A stretch of DNA of 64,000 nt from contig NZ_BSRG01000003.1 in assembly GCF_040363165.1 (NCBI RefSeq), positions 186,001-250,000 of the forward strand. Direction: 5' to 3'. A program made the translations under genes and the position numbers. Source of the stretch: Thermus sp. LT1-2-5 (GTDB taxonomy: Bacteria > Deinococcota > Deinococci > Deinococcales > Thermaceae). The notes below the pieces were generated by a model. It was not told the origin of the DNA, searched no databases, and was given only the letters and a program-made list of their open reading frames with translations. Positions 15,423-25,208 of the stretch are shown here, in pieces. Numbering within the stretch: the first letter of the stretch is position 1; each line of letters begins with the position of its first letter.

Positions 15423-16049
15423 ATGAAGATCACCCTGGTGGACCACCCCTTGGTCCAGCACAAGCTGGCCCACCTGAGGGATAAGCGCACCGGCCCCAAG
15501 GATTTCCGGGAGCTCGCCGAGGAACTTTCCCTTCTCATGGCCTACGAGGCCATGCGGGATCTGGAGCTCACCGAGGCCACGGTGGAAACCCCCGTGGCGG
15601 AGGCCCGGGTGAAGGTCCTCTCCGGCAAGAAGCTCGCCCTGGTGGCCATCCTCCGGGCGGGGCTCGTCATGGTGGAGGGCATCCTCAAGCTCGTCCCCCA
15701 CGCCCGGGTGGGGCACATTGGGCTCTACCGCGACCCCGAGTCCCTAAAGCCCGTGCAGTACTACGCCAAGCTCCCCCCGGACATCGCCGAGCGGCGGGTC
15801 TTCCTCCTGGACCCCATGCTGGCCACGGGGGGTAGCGCCAGCCACGCCCTTTCCCTCCTCAAGGAAAAGGGGGCTAAAGGCATCAAGCTCATGTGCCTCA
15901 TCGCCGCCCCCGAGGGCCTAAAGCGCATCGCCCAGGACCACCCCGACACCGAGGTGGTGGTGGCGGCGGTGGACCAGTACCTGAACGAGCACGGCTACAT
16001 CGTCCCCGGCCTCGGCGACGCTGGGGACCGCATCTACGGAACGAAATGA
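15423..16049 (+). CDS. upp: Uracil phosphoribosyltransferase
   Basis: Converts uracil and PRPP to UMP in pyrimidine salvage (cytosolic). The 208 residues match the usual length. PRPP is bound by [16 protein letters not shown] at about 128-143, and the uracil-binding C-terminus [18 protein letters not shown] is complete. The first gene of a tight three-gene run: its stop overlaps the wecA start by ATGA. The coupling of nucleotide salvage with UDP-GlcNAc-using enzymes is likely only economy of space. Confidence 0.96.
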   Translation: MKITLVDHPLVQHKLAHLRDKRTGPKDFRELAEELSLLMAYEAMRDLELTEATVETPVAEARVKVLSGKKLALVAILRAGLVMVEGILKLVPHARVGHIGLYRDPESLKPVQYYAKLPPDIAERRVFLLDPMLATGGSASHALSLLKEKGAKGIKLMCLIAAPEGLKRIAQDHPDTEVVVAAVDQYLNEHGYIVPGLGDAGDRIYGTK

Positions 16050-17131
16050 CCGAGCTTCTTAAGCGCATGGGCGTGGCCGACCCGGGGGGCACGGGTTGGC
16101 TCACTGTGGCCTTCGTCTTCCTCCTGGCCCTTTTCTTCACCTGGCGTTTCCTTCCCCACGTGCGCCGCTTCGCCCTCGAGGTGGGCTGGGCCGACCTTCC
16201 CAACGAGCGCCGGCTCAACCGGGAACCCTTGCCCAACGCCGGGGGACTCGCCGTCTACGCCGGGGTGGTCCTGGCCCTGGTGGCGGCGGCCTTCCTCCGG
16301 CCCATCCTGGTGGAGAGCGTCCTCATCCAGGTCCTCGCCATCCTCCTGGGCGGGGCCTGGCTGGTCCTGGTGGGCTTCATTGACGACCAGTTCGGCCTCC
16401 CCCCCCTCTTCCGCCTCCTCGTGCAAACCCTGGCCGCCCTCCTCCTCATGGCCGTGGGGGTGCGGTTTGAGGCCGCCTTCGGCACCCCCTTGGACCCCGC
16501 CTTGGGGCTCTTCCTCACCTGGCTATGGGTGGTGGGGATCACCAACGCCCTAAACCTCATGGACGGCCTGGACGGCCTCGCCGGAGGCATAACCTACATC
16601 AGCGCCATAAGCCTCCTCTTCGTCTCCGCCCAGTTCCCCTTCTGGGCCGCAGGCACCCTAGTCCTGGCCGCCTTGGCCGGGGCCGCCCTCGGGTTTTTGC
16701 GGCACAACCTCCACCCAAGCCGCATCATCCTGGGGGACGCCGGGGCCTACTTCCTGGGCTATACCCTGGCGGCCACCGCCCTGCTGGGCAACCTCAAGCT
16801 CACCACCTTTTTGGGCCTTCTCCCCCCCATGCTCTTCCTGCTCCTGCCCATTCTGGACACCACCCAGGTGGTGGCGCGAAGGCTTCTTAGGCGGCAAAAC
16901 CCCCTCTCCACCCCGGGGAAGGACCATATCCACCACCACCTCCTCTCCCGGGGGCTTTCCCAACGCCGGGTGGCCTTCGCCCTTTGGGGCGTGGCCCTCC
17001 TCTTTAACCTCCTCGCCATGCTCTACCTCAAGATGCCTTGGGAAGCCATAGGGGCGAGCCTCCTCGCCACCCTCCTTGGCCTTTCCTGGGTTACCTACCG
17101 CCGCCTTCGGGCACTATGGAGGGGCGAATGA
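16046..17131 (+). CDS. wecA: UDP-GlcNAc: undecaprenyl-phosphate GlcNAc-1-phosphate transferase (WecA/MraY family)
   Basis: Integral membrane enzyme of 361 residues with about 11 segments that loads GlcNAc-1-P on the lipid carrier for cell-surface polysaccharide. Family marks are the first cytoplasmic loop with Asp pairs ([11 protein letters not shown]), [12 protein letters not shown], the loop [16 protein letters not shown] and the sugar-binding KDHIHHHLL, which is typical of WecA/TagO rather than MraY. It starts at ATG 16046 inside the upp stop and overlaps wecB by ATGA, so the three genes are coupled. Confidence 0.9.
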   Translation: MTELLKRMGVADPGGTGWLTVAFVFLLALFFTWRFLPHVRRFALEVGWADLPNERRLNREPLPNAGGLAVYAGVVLALVAAAFLRPILVESVLIQVLAILLGGAWLVLVGFIDDQFGLPPLFRLLVQTLAALLLMAVGVRFEAAFGTPLDPALGLFLTWLWVVGITNALNLMDGLDGLAGGITYISAISLLFVSAQFPFWAAGTLVLAALAGAALGFLRHNLHPSRIILGDAGAYFLGYTLAATALLGNLKLTTFLGLLPPMLFLLLPILDTTQVVARRLLRRQNPLSTPGKDHIHHHLLSRGLSQRRVAFALWGVALLFNLLAMLYLKMPWEAIGASLLATLLGLSWVTYRRLRALWRGE

Positions 17132-18246
17132 AGCGCGTGGTCTTGGCCTTCGGCACCCGACCCGAGGCCACCAAGATGGCCCCGGTGTACCTGGCCCTAA
17201 GGGCCATCCCCCACCTCATCCCCCTCGTCCTCCTCACGGGGCAGCACCGGGAGCAGCTCAGGCAGGCCCTAGGCCTTTTTGGCATCCAAGAGGACCGGAA
17301 CCTGGACGTGATGCAAGAACGCCAGGCCCTCCCCGACCTGGCGGCCCGCATCCTGCCCCAAGCGGCCCGGGCCCTTAAGGAGATGCGGGCGGACTACGTC
17401 CTGGTGCACGGGGACACCCTCACCACCTTCGCCGTGGCCTGGGCCGCCTTCCTGGAAGGGATCCCCGTGGGCCACGTGGAGGCGGGGCTAAGGAGCGGCA
17501 ACCTCAAGGAGCCCTTCCCCGAGGAGGCCAACCGCCGCCTCACCGACGTCCTCACCGATCTGGACTTCGCCCCCACGCCTTTGGCCAGGGAAAACCTCCT
17601 GAAGGAGGGGAAGTCGCGGGAGGGGATCCTGGTCACGGGACAGACGGGGGTGGACGCCGTGCTCCTGGCGGCCAAACTGGGGCGGCTTCCCGAGGGGCTC
17701 CCTCCGGGGCCTTACGTCACCGTGACCATGCACCGCCGGGAGAACTGGCCTATCCTTTCCGAGCTGGCCCGGGCCCTGAGACGGGTGGCGGAGGCTTTTC
17801 CCCACCTCACCTTCGTCTACCCTGTGCACCTGAACCCCGTGGTGCGGGAGGCGGTTTTCCCGGTGCTCAAGGGGGTGAGGAACTTCGTCCTCCTAGACCC
17901 CCTGGAGTACGGCCCCATGGCCGCCCTTATGAAGGAAAGCCTTCTTTTGGTCACCGACTCCGGGGGCCTGCAGGAGGAGGGGGCGGCCTTGGGGGTGCCG
18001 GTGGTGGTCCTAAGGAACGTCACGGAAAGGCCCGAGGGGCTGGAGGCGGGCATCCTGAAGCTGGCCGGCACTAACCCCGAAGGGGTCTACCGGGTGGTAA
18101 AGGGGCTTCTGGAAGACCCCGAGGCCCTGGGCCGCATGCGCCAGGCCCCAAACCCCTACGGGGACGGAAGGGCCGGGGAGCGAGTGGCCCGGGGCGTGGC
18201 CTGGCGGCTCGGCCTCGGCCCTAGGCCGGAGGACTGGCGTCCTTAG
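17128..18246 (+). CDS. wecB: UDP-N-acetylglucosamine 2-epimerase (non-hydrolysing)
   Basis: Interconverts UDP-GlcNAc and UDP-ManNAc for surface polysaccharide. The 372-residue protein has the GT-B-like epimerase marks [13 protein letters not shown] at the N-terminus, [28 protein letters not shown] and the nucleotide loop [10 protein letters not shown]. It is coupled to wecA, which uses the same sugar nucleotide, so together they could build a ManNAc-containing polymer; further transferases are not in this window. The last 26 bases overlap the convergent MFS gene. Confidence 0.93.
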   Translation: MKRVVLAFGTRPEATKMAPVYLALRAIPHLIPLVLLTGQHREQLRQALGLFGIQEDRNLDVMQERQALPDLAARILPQAARALKEMRADYVLVHGDTLTTFAVAWAAFLEGIPVGHVEAGLRSGNLKEPFPEEANRRLTDVLTDLDFAPTPLARENLLKEGKSREGILVTGQTGVDAVLLAAKLGRLPEGLPPGPYVTVTMHRRENWPILSELARALRRVAEAFPHLTFVYPVHLNPVVREAVFPVLKGVRNFVLLDPLEYGPMAALMKESLLLVTDSGGLQEEGAALGVPVVVLRNVTERPEGLEAGILKLAGTNPEGVYRVVKGLLEDPEALGRMRQAPNPYGDGRAGERVARGVAWRLGLGPRPEDWRP

Positions 18247-19417
18247 GCCAAGCCTGAAGCTGATACAGGCCCACCAGGAGGACGGCGCTTCCCAGGAGGA
18301 GCGTGGCGAACCGCCCCCCCAAAAGCTCGAAGAGGAGGCCCGTGAGGTAAGCCCCTAAAGGCCCCGTGCCCAGCATGACCAGGCTGTAGACCGCCATGAC
18401 CCGGCCCCGCAAGCGGTCGGGCACGGAAAGCTGCACCAGGGTGTTGGCGTTGATGAGGACGGAGATCATGCCAAACCCCCCCAAGGCGAGGAAAAGGGGC
18501 ACCCAACCAGCATGGGGAAGGAAGAGCCCCAGGTGGGCGAGGGCCAGGGCGAAAACCCCAAGGAGGAGACGCATGGGCCTAGGCCTCCCCGTGAAGGCCA
18601 TGACCAAGGCTGCCCCCAAAGCCCCAAGCCCCACGGAAGAAAGGAGAACGCCGTAACCGGTGGCGGAAAGCCCAAGGACCAGCCGGGCGTAGGCGGGGAC
18701 CAGGGTCTGGAAGTTCATGCCGAGAAGGCTGGCGAAGAGGACGAGCCCCACCACCCGCCGCACCAGAGGGTGCTCCAGGACAAAGCGGACGCCCTCGAGG
18801 GCCTCCCGCAAAAAGCGCCCATCCCCCCCCTCCCCCCTAGGCCCGGGGGGCACCCGCCGCAGGACCAAAAGGAGGGGAAGGAAAGAAAGGGCATTGGCGA
18901 GATACGCCACCCCCACCCCATAAAGGGCGATGAGCACCCCAGAAAGCGCCGGTCCCAGGAGGCGGCTCGTGTTAAAGCCAAAGGAGTTTAAAGCGATGGC
19001 CCCGGGATACCGTTCCCGCCCCGCCAGCTCCACGGTGAAGCTCTGGCGCACGGGGAGGTCCATGGCGTTTAGGGCGCCATAGAGGAAAGCGAAGAGGAGG
19101 ACGTACCCATAGCGCACCGCCCCCGTGAGGATGAGGAAGGCCATGAGGAGGGCCAAGAGCATCATCCCCCCCTGGGTGAGGAAGAGGAGGTTCCGCTTAG
19201 GGTAGCGGTCCGCCAGGACCCCGGCGGGTAAGGAGAAAAGAAGGGAGGGCAGGAACTGCAAGGCCACCACCAGCCCAAGCCGTTCCGCACTCCCCGTGAG
19301 GAGGAGGACGAGCCAAGCTTGAGCTGCAGACTGCATCCAGGTGCCCATCTGGGAGGTGAAGAGGGCCAGCCAGTAGGCGCGGTAGCGGGGGTCTTGCAGG
19401 AGGGCAAGGGCCAACAC
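18221..19417 (-). CDS. MFS transporter, enterobactin-exporter/MFS_3-like
   Basis: The 398-residue, 12-segment carrier has the N-terminal pattern [25 protein letters not shown] and loop [13 protein letters not shown] (motif A), as in the EntS/MFS_3 group of exporters. The GTG at 19417 is preceded by GGAGG. An inverted repeat with the sequence of a repressor operator sits at the predicted transcription start. That would suit a drug-inducible efflux pump, though no regulator gene is next to it. The last 26 bases overlap wecB on the opposite strand. Confidence 0.87.
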   Translation of the reverse strand: MLALALLQDPRYRAYWLALFTSQMGTWMQSAAQAWLVLLLTGSAERLGLVVALQFLPSLLFSLPAGVLADRYPKRNLLFLTQGGMMLLALLMAFLILTGAVRYGYVLLFAFLYGALNAMDLPVRQSFTVELAGRERYPGAIALNSFGFNTSRLLGPALSGVLIALYGVGVAYLANALSFLPLLLVLRRVPPGPRGEGGDGRFLREALEGVRFVLEHPLVRRVVGLVLFASLLGMNFQTLVPAYARLVLGLSATGYGVLLSSVGLGALGAALVMAFTGRPRPMRLLLGVFALALAHLGLFLPHAGWVPLFLALGGFGMISVLINANTLVQLSVPDRLRGRVMAVYSLVMLGTGPLGAYLTGLLFELLGGRFATLLLGSAVLLVGLYQLQAWPKDASPPA

Positions 19418-19437
19418 CCCTCCATCCTACTCCTGAC

Positions 19438-19452
19438 TGACCGGTCATTATC
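19438..19452 (-). promoter_or_regulatory. Operator-like palindrome at the MFS promoter
   Basis: TGACCGGTCA (19438-19447) is a perfect 10-base palindrome. It abuts a minus-strand -10 candidate GATAAT (19452-19447), so a bound repressor would cover the transcription start. The -35 is poor. Confidence 0.45.
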
Positions 19453-19486
19453 AAGGCGAAGCCCCTGGCAGAGCCTATACTGAGGC

Positions 19487-20578
19487 ATGGCGGGGCGCGG
19501 GATCTTCCTCTTCCGCCTCTTCGGTATCCCCCTTTACCTGGACCTTTCCTTCCTCCTCATCCTTCCCCTCCTGGCCTTCCTGATCGGGAACAACCTCCCC
19601 CTCTACCTGGAACTATTTGGCCTGCCCCAAGACCCAGACCTCCTCCAGGAGGTTTGGCCCTTTTTCCTCGGGCTTCTAGCCGCCCTCGGGCTGTTCCTCT
19701 CGGTCCTCTTGCACGAGCTCGGCCACGCCCTCACCGCACGGCGCTTCGGGGTGGAAACCCGGCGCATCACCCTGTGGCTTTTGGGCGGGGTGGCCCAGTT
19801 GGAAAGGCTCCCAAGGGAGCCCGCCAAGGAGCTCCTCATCGCCTTGGCGGGCCCGGGGGTTAGCCTCGTTTTGGCCCTTTTCTTCCACCTCCTAAAGGCT
19901 CCTTCCGGCGCCCTGGGGTTTCTCACCCACTACCTGGCCCTGGTAAACCTAATGCTGGCCCTTTTCAACCTCCTCCCCGCCCTCCCCCTGGATGGGGGGC
20001 GGGTCTACCGCGCCCTCTTAGCCCTACGAAAGCCCTATGCCAGGGCCACCCGCCAAGCCTTGGCCTTAAGCCAGGCGGTGGCCTTGGCCTTGGGGCTCTT
20101 TGGCCTTTTGGCCCTCAATCCCTTTTTGGTCCTCATCGCCTTCTTCGTCTACATGGCCTCCCGGGCCGAGGTGGAGGCCACCCTTCTGGCCCAAGCCTTG
20201 GAGGGGCTTCGGGTGCGGGACCTCATGACCCCTAACCCCCTCGTCCTCCCCCCGGACCTCCCCGTGGCCGAGGCCCTGCGCCTAGCCCTTTACCACAAGG
20301 TTTCCGGCTTTCCCGTGGTGGAGGAGGAAAGGATCCTCGGGGTGGTGGGGCTAGAGGGCCTAGAGGGGGCCGACCCCCTGGCCCCCGTGGCCCGCTACCT
20401 GCAAGCCCCCCTCCTCCTCACCCCCGACACGGAAGCCCTGGCCGCCTTGGAACGCATGGCGGAAAGGGGGTACACGCGGGCCCTGGTGGTGGAAGGGGAA
20501 AGGCTTGTGGGCATCCTCAGCAAAACGGACCTCCTGAGGGCCTTTCAGGTGCGGCTTCTTGGGCTTGACAGGCCTTAA
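19487..20578 (+). CDS. Site-2-type intramembrane metalloprotease with CBS domains
   Basis: M50 (SpoIVFB/S2P, Rip) family protein of 363 residues that cleaves membrane-embedded substrates. Zinc ligands are H76 and H80 of HELGH with catalytic E77, and D169 in LPLDGGR. Four to six membrane segments lie in residues 1-215. Two CBS repeats fill about 217-350 (LMTPNPLVLPPDLPVAEAL and LLTPDTEALAALERM) and probably sense an adenine nucleotide. TATACT (19476-19481) ends 5 bases before the ATG, so the mRNA is probably leaderless. No substrate candidate is adjacent. Confidence 0.93.
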   Translation: MAGRGIFLFRLFGIPLYLDLSFLLILPLLAFLIGNNLPLYLELFGLPQDPDLLQEVWPFFLGLLAALGLFLSVLLHELGHALTARRFGVETRRITLWLLGGVAQLERLPREPAKELLIALAGPGVSLVLALFFHLLKAPSGALGFLTHYLALVNLMLALFNLLPALPLDGGRVYRALLALRKPYARATRQALALSQAVALALGLFGLLALNPFLVLIAFFVYMASRAEVEATLLAQALEGLRVRDLMTPNPLVLPPDLPVAEALRLALYHKVSGFPVVEEERILGVVGLEGLEGADPLAPVARYLQAPLLLTPDTEALAALERMAERGYTRALVVEGERLVGILSKTDLLRAFQVRLLGLDRP

Positions 20579-20623
20579 GGGGTGGGGTAGGTTAGGGGGC
20601 GCAAAAGTATGCGGGAGGTGGCC

Positions 20624-21607
20624 ATGAAGCGAGCGCTAGTCCTTATCGGTTTGTTGGTCTTGGGCTTGGGTCTGGCCCAAAAGCCCCGGGTAGCCATCGG
20701 CACGGGAAGCACCGGAGGGGTCTTCTTCTACTACGGCACCGCCCTGGCGGATATCCTGAACAAGGCCGGGGTAGTGGAGGCCCAGCCGGTGCAGACCGGG
20801 GGCTCCTACGACAACCTGCAACTCCTCCGCGACCGCACGGGCGGGGGCACCTACTACTGCGCCCTCACCACCACGGACTCCGCCTACGTGGCCTACACGG
20901 GAGAGGAGCCCCGCTTTAAAGAGCGGCCGGCCAAGGGCCAACGGGTCCTCTTCTATATGTACCCCTCCTTCATCCACCTCGTCACCAGCGAGAAAAGCGG
21001 CATTAAGGTGGTCCAGGACCTGAAAGGCAAGCGGGTCTCCACAGGCCAGCCCGGCTCCAGCACGGAAAACCTGGCCCTTTTGGTGCTTCAAGGGGCGGGG
21101 GTGAAGCCGGAAACCTTCGCCAAGCGGGAGCGCCTCCCCGTGGCCGAGGGGGCCAAGGCCCTGGCGGAGGGCACCCTGGACGCCTTCTTCTGGGTGGGGG
21201 GTGTGCCCACCAGCTCCATCGTGGAGCTCTCCCAGACCCTGGCCCGCAAGGGGGACCGGGTCTACCTGGTCCCCATCGACCCCAAAAGCACCACGGCCCA
21301 GGTGGTCATGAAGCGCTTCCCCGGCCTGGTGGACCCCTACCGGGTGCCCAAGAGCGTGTACAACACCCGCACGGACGTGCCCGGCTTGGCCACGGGCAAC
21401 ATCGTGGTCTGCCCGGATACCCTCCCCGCCGAAGCAGCCTACGGCATCATGAAGGCGGTGTTCGAAAACCTGGACACCCTGCGCACCGCCGTGGCCGCGG
21501 CCAAGGACACGAGCCTCGAGGCCACCGCAAGGCTTTACGGCAAGCTCCCCATCCCCTTCCACCCCGGGGCCGAGCGGTACCTAAAGGAGAAGGGCCTCAT
21601 CAAGTAA
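20624..21607 (+). CDS. TAXI-family TRAP transporter solute-binding protein 1
   Basis: Exported binding protein of 327 residues with signal peptide MKRALVLIGLLVLGLGLA. The mature part matches the TAXI family (IGTGSTGGVFFYYG, DLKGKRVSTGQPGSST, PAEAAYGIMKAVFEN). The family includes a T. thermophilus protein crystallised with glutamate/glutamine, so an acidic amino acid is the likely ligand. The ATG at 20624 is preferred to the one at 20609 because GGGAGGTGG lies in between at ribosome-site distance. A terminator-like hairpin separates it from the permease gene. A paralogue lies beyond the permease. Confidence 0.92.
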   Translation: MKRALVLIGLLVLGLGLAQKPRVAIGTGSTGGVFFYYGTALADILNKAGVVEAQPVQTGGSYDNLQLLRDRTGGGTYYCALTTTDSAYVAYTGEEPRFKERPAKGQRVLFYMYPSFIHLVTSEKSGIKVVQDLKGKRVSTGQPGSSTENLALLVLQGAGVKPETFAKRERLPVAEGAKALAEGTLDAFFWVGGVPTSSIVELSQTLARKGDRVYLVPIDPKSTTAQVVMKRFPGLVDPYRVPKSVYNTRTDVPGLATGNIVVCPDTLPAEAAYGIMKAVFENLDTLRTAVAAAKDTSLEATARLYGKLPIPFHPGAERYLKEKGLIK

Positions 21608-21617
21608 CCCCCTAGGC

Positions 21618-21656
21618 GCCCGGGTGCCCTGGGTCCCCCCAGGCCCCGGGCTTTTT
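21618..21656 (+). terminator. Hairpin with T-run between TAXI gene and permease
   Basis: GCCCGGG (21618-21624) pairs with CCCGGGC (21645-21651), and an inner CCTGGG pairs with CCCAGG; TTTTT follows at 21652-21656. The permease ribosome site GGAGGCG begins right after the T-run. A partial terminator here would make binding protein in excess over permease. Confidence 0.75.
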
Positions 21657-21668
21657 GGAGGCGAAGCC

Positions 21669-23765
21669 ATGGAACTAGAGCACGCCCATACCCCTAGAAC
21701 CCCCCTAAGCCGCCTCACGGACTGGATCCTGGTCCTGGGGGCCCTATATAGCCTCTACTTGGTCCTCCACCCCTTCACCCCCTTGGCCCAGGCGGAAATC
21801 CCCATCCTGGACATCGTCCAGCTACAACGGAGCACCCACGTCCTCTTCCTCCTCCTCGGGGGCTATCTCGTTTCCTTTTACCTCCCCCGAAAGCGCACCC
21901 TGGGCGCCTGGGTCTATTTCCTCTTTACCCTCGTACCCCTCTACCACTTTCTCTTCCCGGGCATCCCCGGGGTAGAGCTTCCCCCCGCGGCCAAGGCCAT
22001 GGGCCTCCTCTACTGGGCGGTAGCGGCTCTTCCAGCCCTCCTTCCCTCCCTCAAGCGCCCCGCTGACCTCCTCGCCGCCTTCCTCGCCCTTTTCCCCACC
22101 CTCTACCAGTTGCGCCACTTTGAGGAGCTGGTCTACCGGGCCGTTCTCCCCGCCCCCTGGGACATGGCCATGTCCTTCGGCCTCATCATGCTGGTCCTGG
22201 GCCTGGTCTACCGCCTCCTAGGCCCGGTGATGCCCGTTTTGGTCCTCTTCTTCTTCAGCTACAACCTCCACGCCGACCTCTTCCCCGGGGCCTTCAATGG
22301 AACCAAGCAGGGGATTGACCTCCTCCTGGGCAAGACCTTCAACGAAACCGAGGCGGGCATCTATGGCCTCATCACCGGGGTCTCCGCCAAGTACCTGGTC
22401 TACTTCACCCTGCTTTCCGGCATGATTGGGGCCTTGGGGCTGGGCCGGGTGGTGGCCAACCTGGCCCTGGCCCTGGTGGGCAAGCACCCCGCCACCCCGG
22501 GGCGGGTCACAGGGCTCGCCAGCGTCTTCATGGGCATGTTCTCCGGCTCCGGGGCCGCGGACACCCAGTTCGTGGCCGCCCTAACCAAGCCCCTTTACGA
22601 GAAGGCGGGTTACCACACCCTCACCGCCGCCGGCCTGGTGGCCACCGCCGGCACCATCGCCCTCATCACCCCCCCGGTCATGGGCTCCATCGCCTTCATC
22701 ATGGTGGAGATCCTCCAAATCCCCTACCTGAAGGTCATCCTCATGGCCCTGGGGCCCGCCCTCCTTTACCTCACCGCCGTCTTGGCCTTCAACGAGTTCT
22801 ACTCCCGCAAGGCAGGCCTGCCCCCGGTGGGGGCAGAACTAGGCATGAGCCGCCGGGCCTACGCCTGGCGCTACTCCACCCTCTTCCTTCCCATCCTCCT
22901 CATCGTGGCCATGCTCTACCTGGGCTACGAGGTGCGCACCGCCGCCAGCTTGGCCCTGGTCCTCTTCGTCCTCATCGCCTATCTGGATCCCACCTTGAGG
23001 CCTAAAGGGCTAGCCCCCATCTTTCAGGGGCTCGCCGAGGGCTTCCGCACCCTCCTCCCCATCGGCACCGCTGTCACCGCTGCCAACCTCATCTTCGCCA
23101 TGATGGTCATCTCCGGCCTGCCCTCCAAGTTCAGCCAGCTGTTGCAACAGGTTTCCGGGGAAAGCCTCCTCCTCGCCACCCTCATCACTGCCCTCTTCAG
23201 CCTGGTCCTGGGCATGGGCGTGCCCCCCACCGCCACCTACGTCCTCACCTCCGCCCTCACCGCCCCCGCCATCATCGCTCTCGCCAAGCAAAACGGCATC
23301 CCCGACTCCGCCGCCCTCCTCGCCACCCACATGTTCCTCTTCTACTACGCCGTCCTGGCCGACGTGACCCCGCCTGTGGCCCTATCCGCTTACGCCGCCA
23401 GTAGCGTCTTCGGCACTAACCCCTTGCAGACCGGGGTCTACGCCGCCCGGGTAGCCCTTTCCAAGTACCTGGTGGGCTTCTTCTTCCTCCTCTCCTACTC
23501 CGGCACCGCCCTCCTCATCGTCCCCGTCCTGGAAAACTCCCCGCCCGGCGAGGCCTGGCCCATGATCCTGGAGCGCTTCCTGGCCGTGGCCGCCGGCATC
23601 ATCTACCTCTCCGCCTCCGGCGCCGGCTACACCCGGCGGGTCCTTCGGCGTTGGGAGGCGTGGGCCCTAGGAACCCTGGCCGTGCTCCTCTTCGTCCCCC
23701 ACACCCTCCTCAACCTCCTAGCCTTCCTCCTGGGGCTTGCCTTCTTCACCAAGCCCAGGGCTTGA
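21669..23765 (+). CDS. TRAP transporter permease, fused 4TM/12TM subunits
   Basis: The protein has 698 residues with roughly 16-18 membrane segments. A small-subunit-like part (about 1-190) is joined to the large ion-coupled subunit (about 200-650) with TRAP marks GVSAKYLVYFTLLSGMIGALG, MGMFSGSGAADTQFV, TAGTIALITPPVMG and LGMGVPPTATYV. Transport is driven by a sodium or proton gradient. The ATG at 21669 follows GGAGGCGAAGCC. It lies between two TAXI binding proteins that presumably both feed it. Confidence 0.93.
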   Translation: MELEHAHTPRTPLSRLTDWILVLGALYSLYLVLHPFTPLAQAEIPILDIVQLQRSTHVLFLLLGGYLVSFYLPRKRTLGAWVYFLFTLVPLYHFLFPGIPGVELPPAAKAMGLLYWAVAALPALLPSLKRPADLLAAFLALFPTLYQLRHFEELVYRAVLPAPWDMAMSFGLIMLVLGLVYRLLGPVMPVLVLFFFSYNLHADLFPGAFNGTKQGIDLLLGKTFNETEAGIYGLITGVSAKYLVYFTLLSGMIGALGLGRVVANLALALVGKHPATPGRVTGLASVFMGMFSGSGAADTQFVAALTKPLYEKAGYHTLTAAGLVATAGTIALITPPVMGSIAFIMVEILQIPYLKVILMALGPALLYLTAVLAFNEFYSRKAGLPPVGAELGMSRRAYAWRYSTLFLPILLIVAMLYLGYEVRTAASLALVLFVLIAYLDPTLRPKGLAPIFQGLAEGFRTLLPIGTAVTAANLIFAMMVISGLPSKFSQLLQQVSGESLLLATLITALFSLVLGMGVPPTATYVLTSALTAPAIIALAKQNGIPDSAALLATHMFLFYYAVLADVTPPVALSAYAASSVFGTNPLQTGVYAARVALSKYLVGFFFLLSYSGTALLIVPVLENSPPGEAWPMILERFLAVAAGIIYLSASGAGYTRRVLRRWEAWALGTLAVLLFVPHTLLNLLAFLLGLAFFTKPRA

Positions 23766-23815
23766 CGGGGACGCGGGAAAGGGCGTAGCGTAGGCCTGGA
23801 AAGGGGGTCAAACCT

Positions 23816-24790
23816 ATGAGAACTGTCCTGCTCCTGGTAGCCCTTTTGGGGATGGCCGCGGCCCAGAAACCCCGGGTGGTCATCGCCACCGGTGGGGTGG
23901 GCGGGGTGTACTTCTACTACGGCACCACCCTGGCGGAGATCTGGAACAAGGCGGGGGTGGCCGAGGCCCAAGCTATTCAGACCGCAGCCTCCATAGACAA
24001 CCTCCTCCTCCTGGAAACCCGCACCGGCGGGGGCACCTACTACTGCGGCACCGTCCTCCCCGACTCCGCCTACCTGGCCTACACCGGCCAGCACGAGCGC
24101 TTCCGGGAGCGCCCCGCCAAAAGCGCCCGCATCCTCTTCGCCATGTACCCCAACTACCTCCACCTCGTCACCCGGGAAGGAGCCGGCATCCGGGTGGTGC
24201 AGGACCTGAAGGGAAAGCGGGTGTCCACCGGGGCTCCGGGCTCGGGCACCGAGGTGGAGGCGCTTTTGGTCCTGCAGGCGGCGGGGCTTAGCCCCAAGGA
24301 CTTCGCCAAACAGGAGCGCCTGGGGGCGCAGGAAAGCGCCAACGCCCTGGCGGAGGGTAACATCGACGCCTTCTTCTGGTCGGGGGGCCTGCCCACGGGG
24401 GCCATCACGGAGCTTTCCGCCGCCTTAGCCCGCAAGGGACAGAGGATTTATCTGGTGCCCATGGACCCTAAGAGCACCGTGGTCCAAACCTTTACCCGCC
24501 GCTTTCCTGGCCTGGCGAGCGCTGGGGTGATCCCCAAGAGCGTCTACGGCACCCGGGCCGACACCCCCACCCTCACCTTCTGGAACCTCTTCCTCTGCCC
24601 AGAAAGCCTCCCCGCCGAGGCGGCCTACGCCCTCACCAAGGCCACCTTCGAAAACCTCCCCGCCCTGCGCCAAGCGGTGGCCGCCGCCAAGGACACCTCC
24701 CCGGAAAACGCCGTACGCTTCGTGGGCGGCACCATCCCCTACCACGAGGGGGCCCTGCGCTACTTCCGCGAGATCGGGGTCCTGAAGTAG
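23816..24790 (+). CDS. TAXI-family TRAP transporter solute-binding protein 2
   Basis: Exported 324-residue paralogue of the binding protein at 20624, with signal peptide MRTVLLLVALLGMAAA and the same order of motifs (IATGGVGGVYFYYG, DLKGKRVSTGAPGSGT, RVYLVP-like RIYLVPMDPKS). Differences cluster around pocket residues (TAASIDNLLLL against TGGSYDNLQLL, and FFWSGGLPTGAI against FFWVGGVPTSSI), so the two may prefer different ligands. It lies 50 bases after the permease and 4 before the DUF1850 gene, in one apparent operon. Confidence 0.92.
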   Translation: MRTVLLLVALLGMAAAQKPRVVIATGGVGGVYFYYGTTLAEIWNKAGVAEAQAIQTAASIDNLLLLETRTGGGTYYCGTVLPDSAYLAYTGQHERFRERPAKSARILFAMYPNYLHLVTREGAGIRVVQDLKGKRVSTGAPGSGTEVEALLVLQAAGLSPKDFAKQERLGAQESANALAEGNIDAFFWSGGLPTGAITELSAALARKGQRIYLVPMDPKSTVVQTFTRRFPGLASAGVIPKSVYGTRADTPTLTFWNLFLCPESLPAEAAYALTKATFENLPALRQAVAAAKDTSPENAVRFVGGTIPYHEGALRYFREIGVLK

Positions 24791-24794
24791 GGGC

Positions 24795-25208
24795 ATGCTG
24801 GCCTCGAGGCTCTCGGCCCGGCTCCTTGGGAGCTGGGCCTTTTGGCTTTCCCTCCTCCTTCTGGCCGCCTTCCGGGTGGTGGAGGTGGAAAGCCCTAGGG
24901 GTAGGGCTCTCCTCCTCCTCACCCCTTGGCAAGAGGGGCGGGTGGAGTTCGTGAACTCGGTGACGGGCCGGCCCGTCCTTTTGGAGTTCCGCCCCCTTTG
25001 GGCCTTCCAGGGCTTCCGGGCCTTCACCGACCCCGAGACGGAGGCCTATTACACAGGGGGCGAGTACCCCTGGAACGAGCGCCTGGCCCGGGAACGGCGG
25101 AAAGAGCTCCGCTACTGCTCGGAGGTAGGCCTGGCCTTGGCCCTGGGGGGTCGGTGGTTCCAGGTGGCGGGGGGGTGCCTGAGGGTCCGGCTCCTCTGGC
25201 CCCCCTAG
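24795..25208 (+). CDS. DUF1850 family protein
   Basis: The protein has 137 residues, a signal anchor (SWAFWLSLLLLAAF) and a small beta domain with the DUF1850 patterns VEFVNSVTGRPVLLEF and FRAFTDPETEAYY. DUF1850 genes are repeatedly found next to TRAP-TAXI systems, as here, but their function is unknown. One Cys pair (YCSEV and GGCLR) might form a disulphide outside the membrane. The 3' end overlaps the HtrA gene on the other strand by 4 bases. Confidence 0.85.
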   Translation: MLASRLSARLLGSWAFWLSLLLLAAFRVVEVESPRGRALLLLTPWQEGRVEFVNSVTGRPVLLEFRPLWAFQGFRAFTDPETEAYYTGGEYPWNERLARERRKELRYCSEVGLALALGGRWFQVAGGCLRVRLLWPP

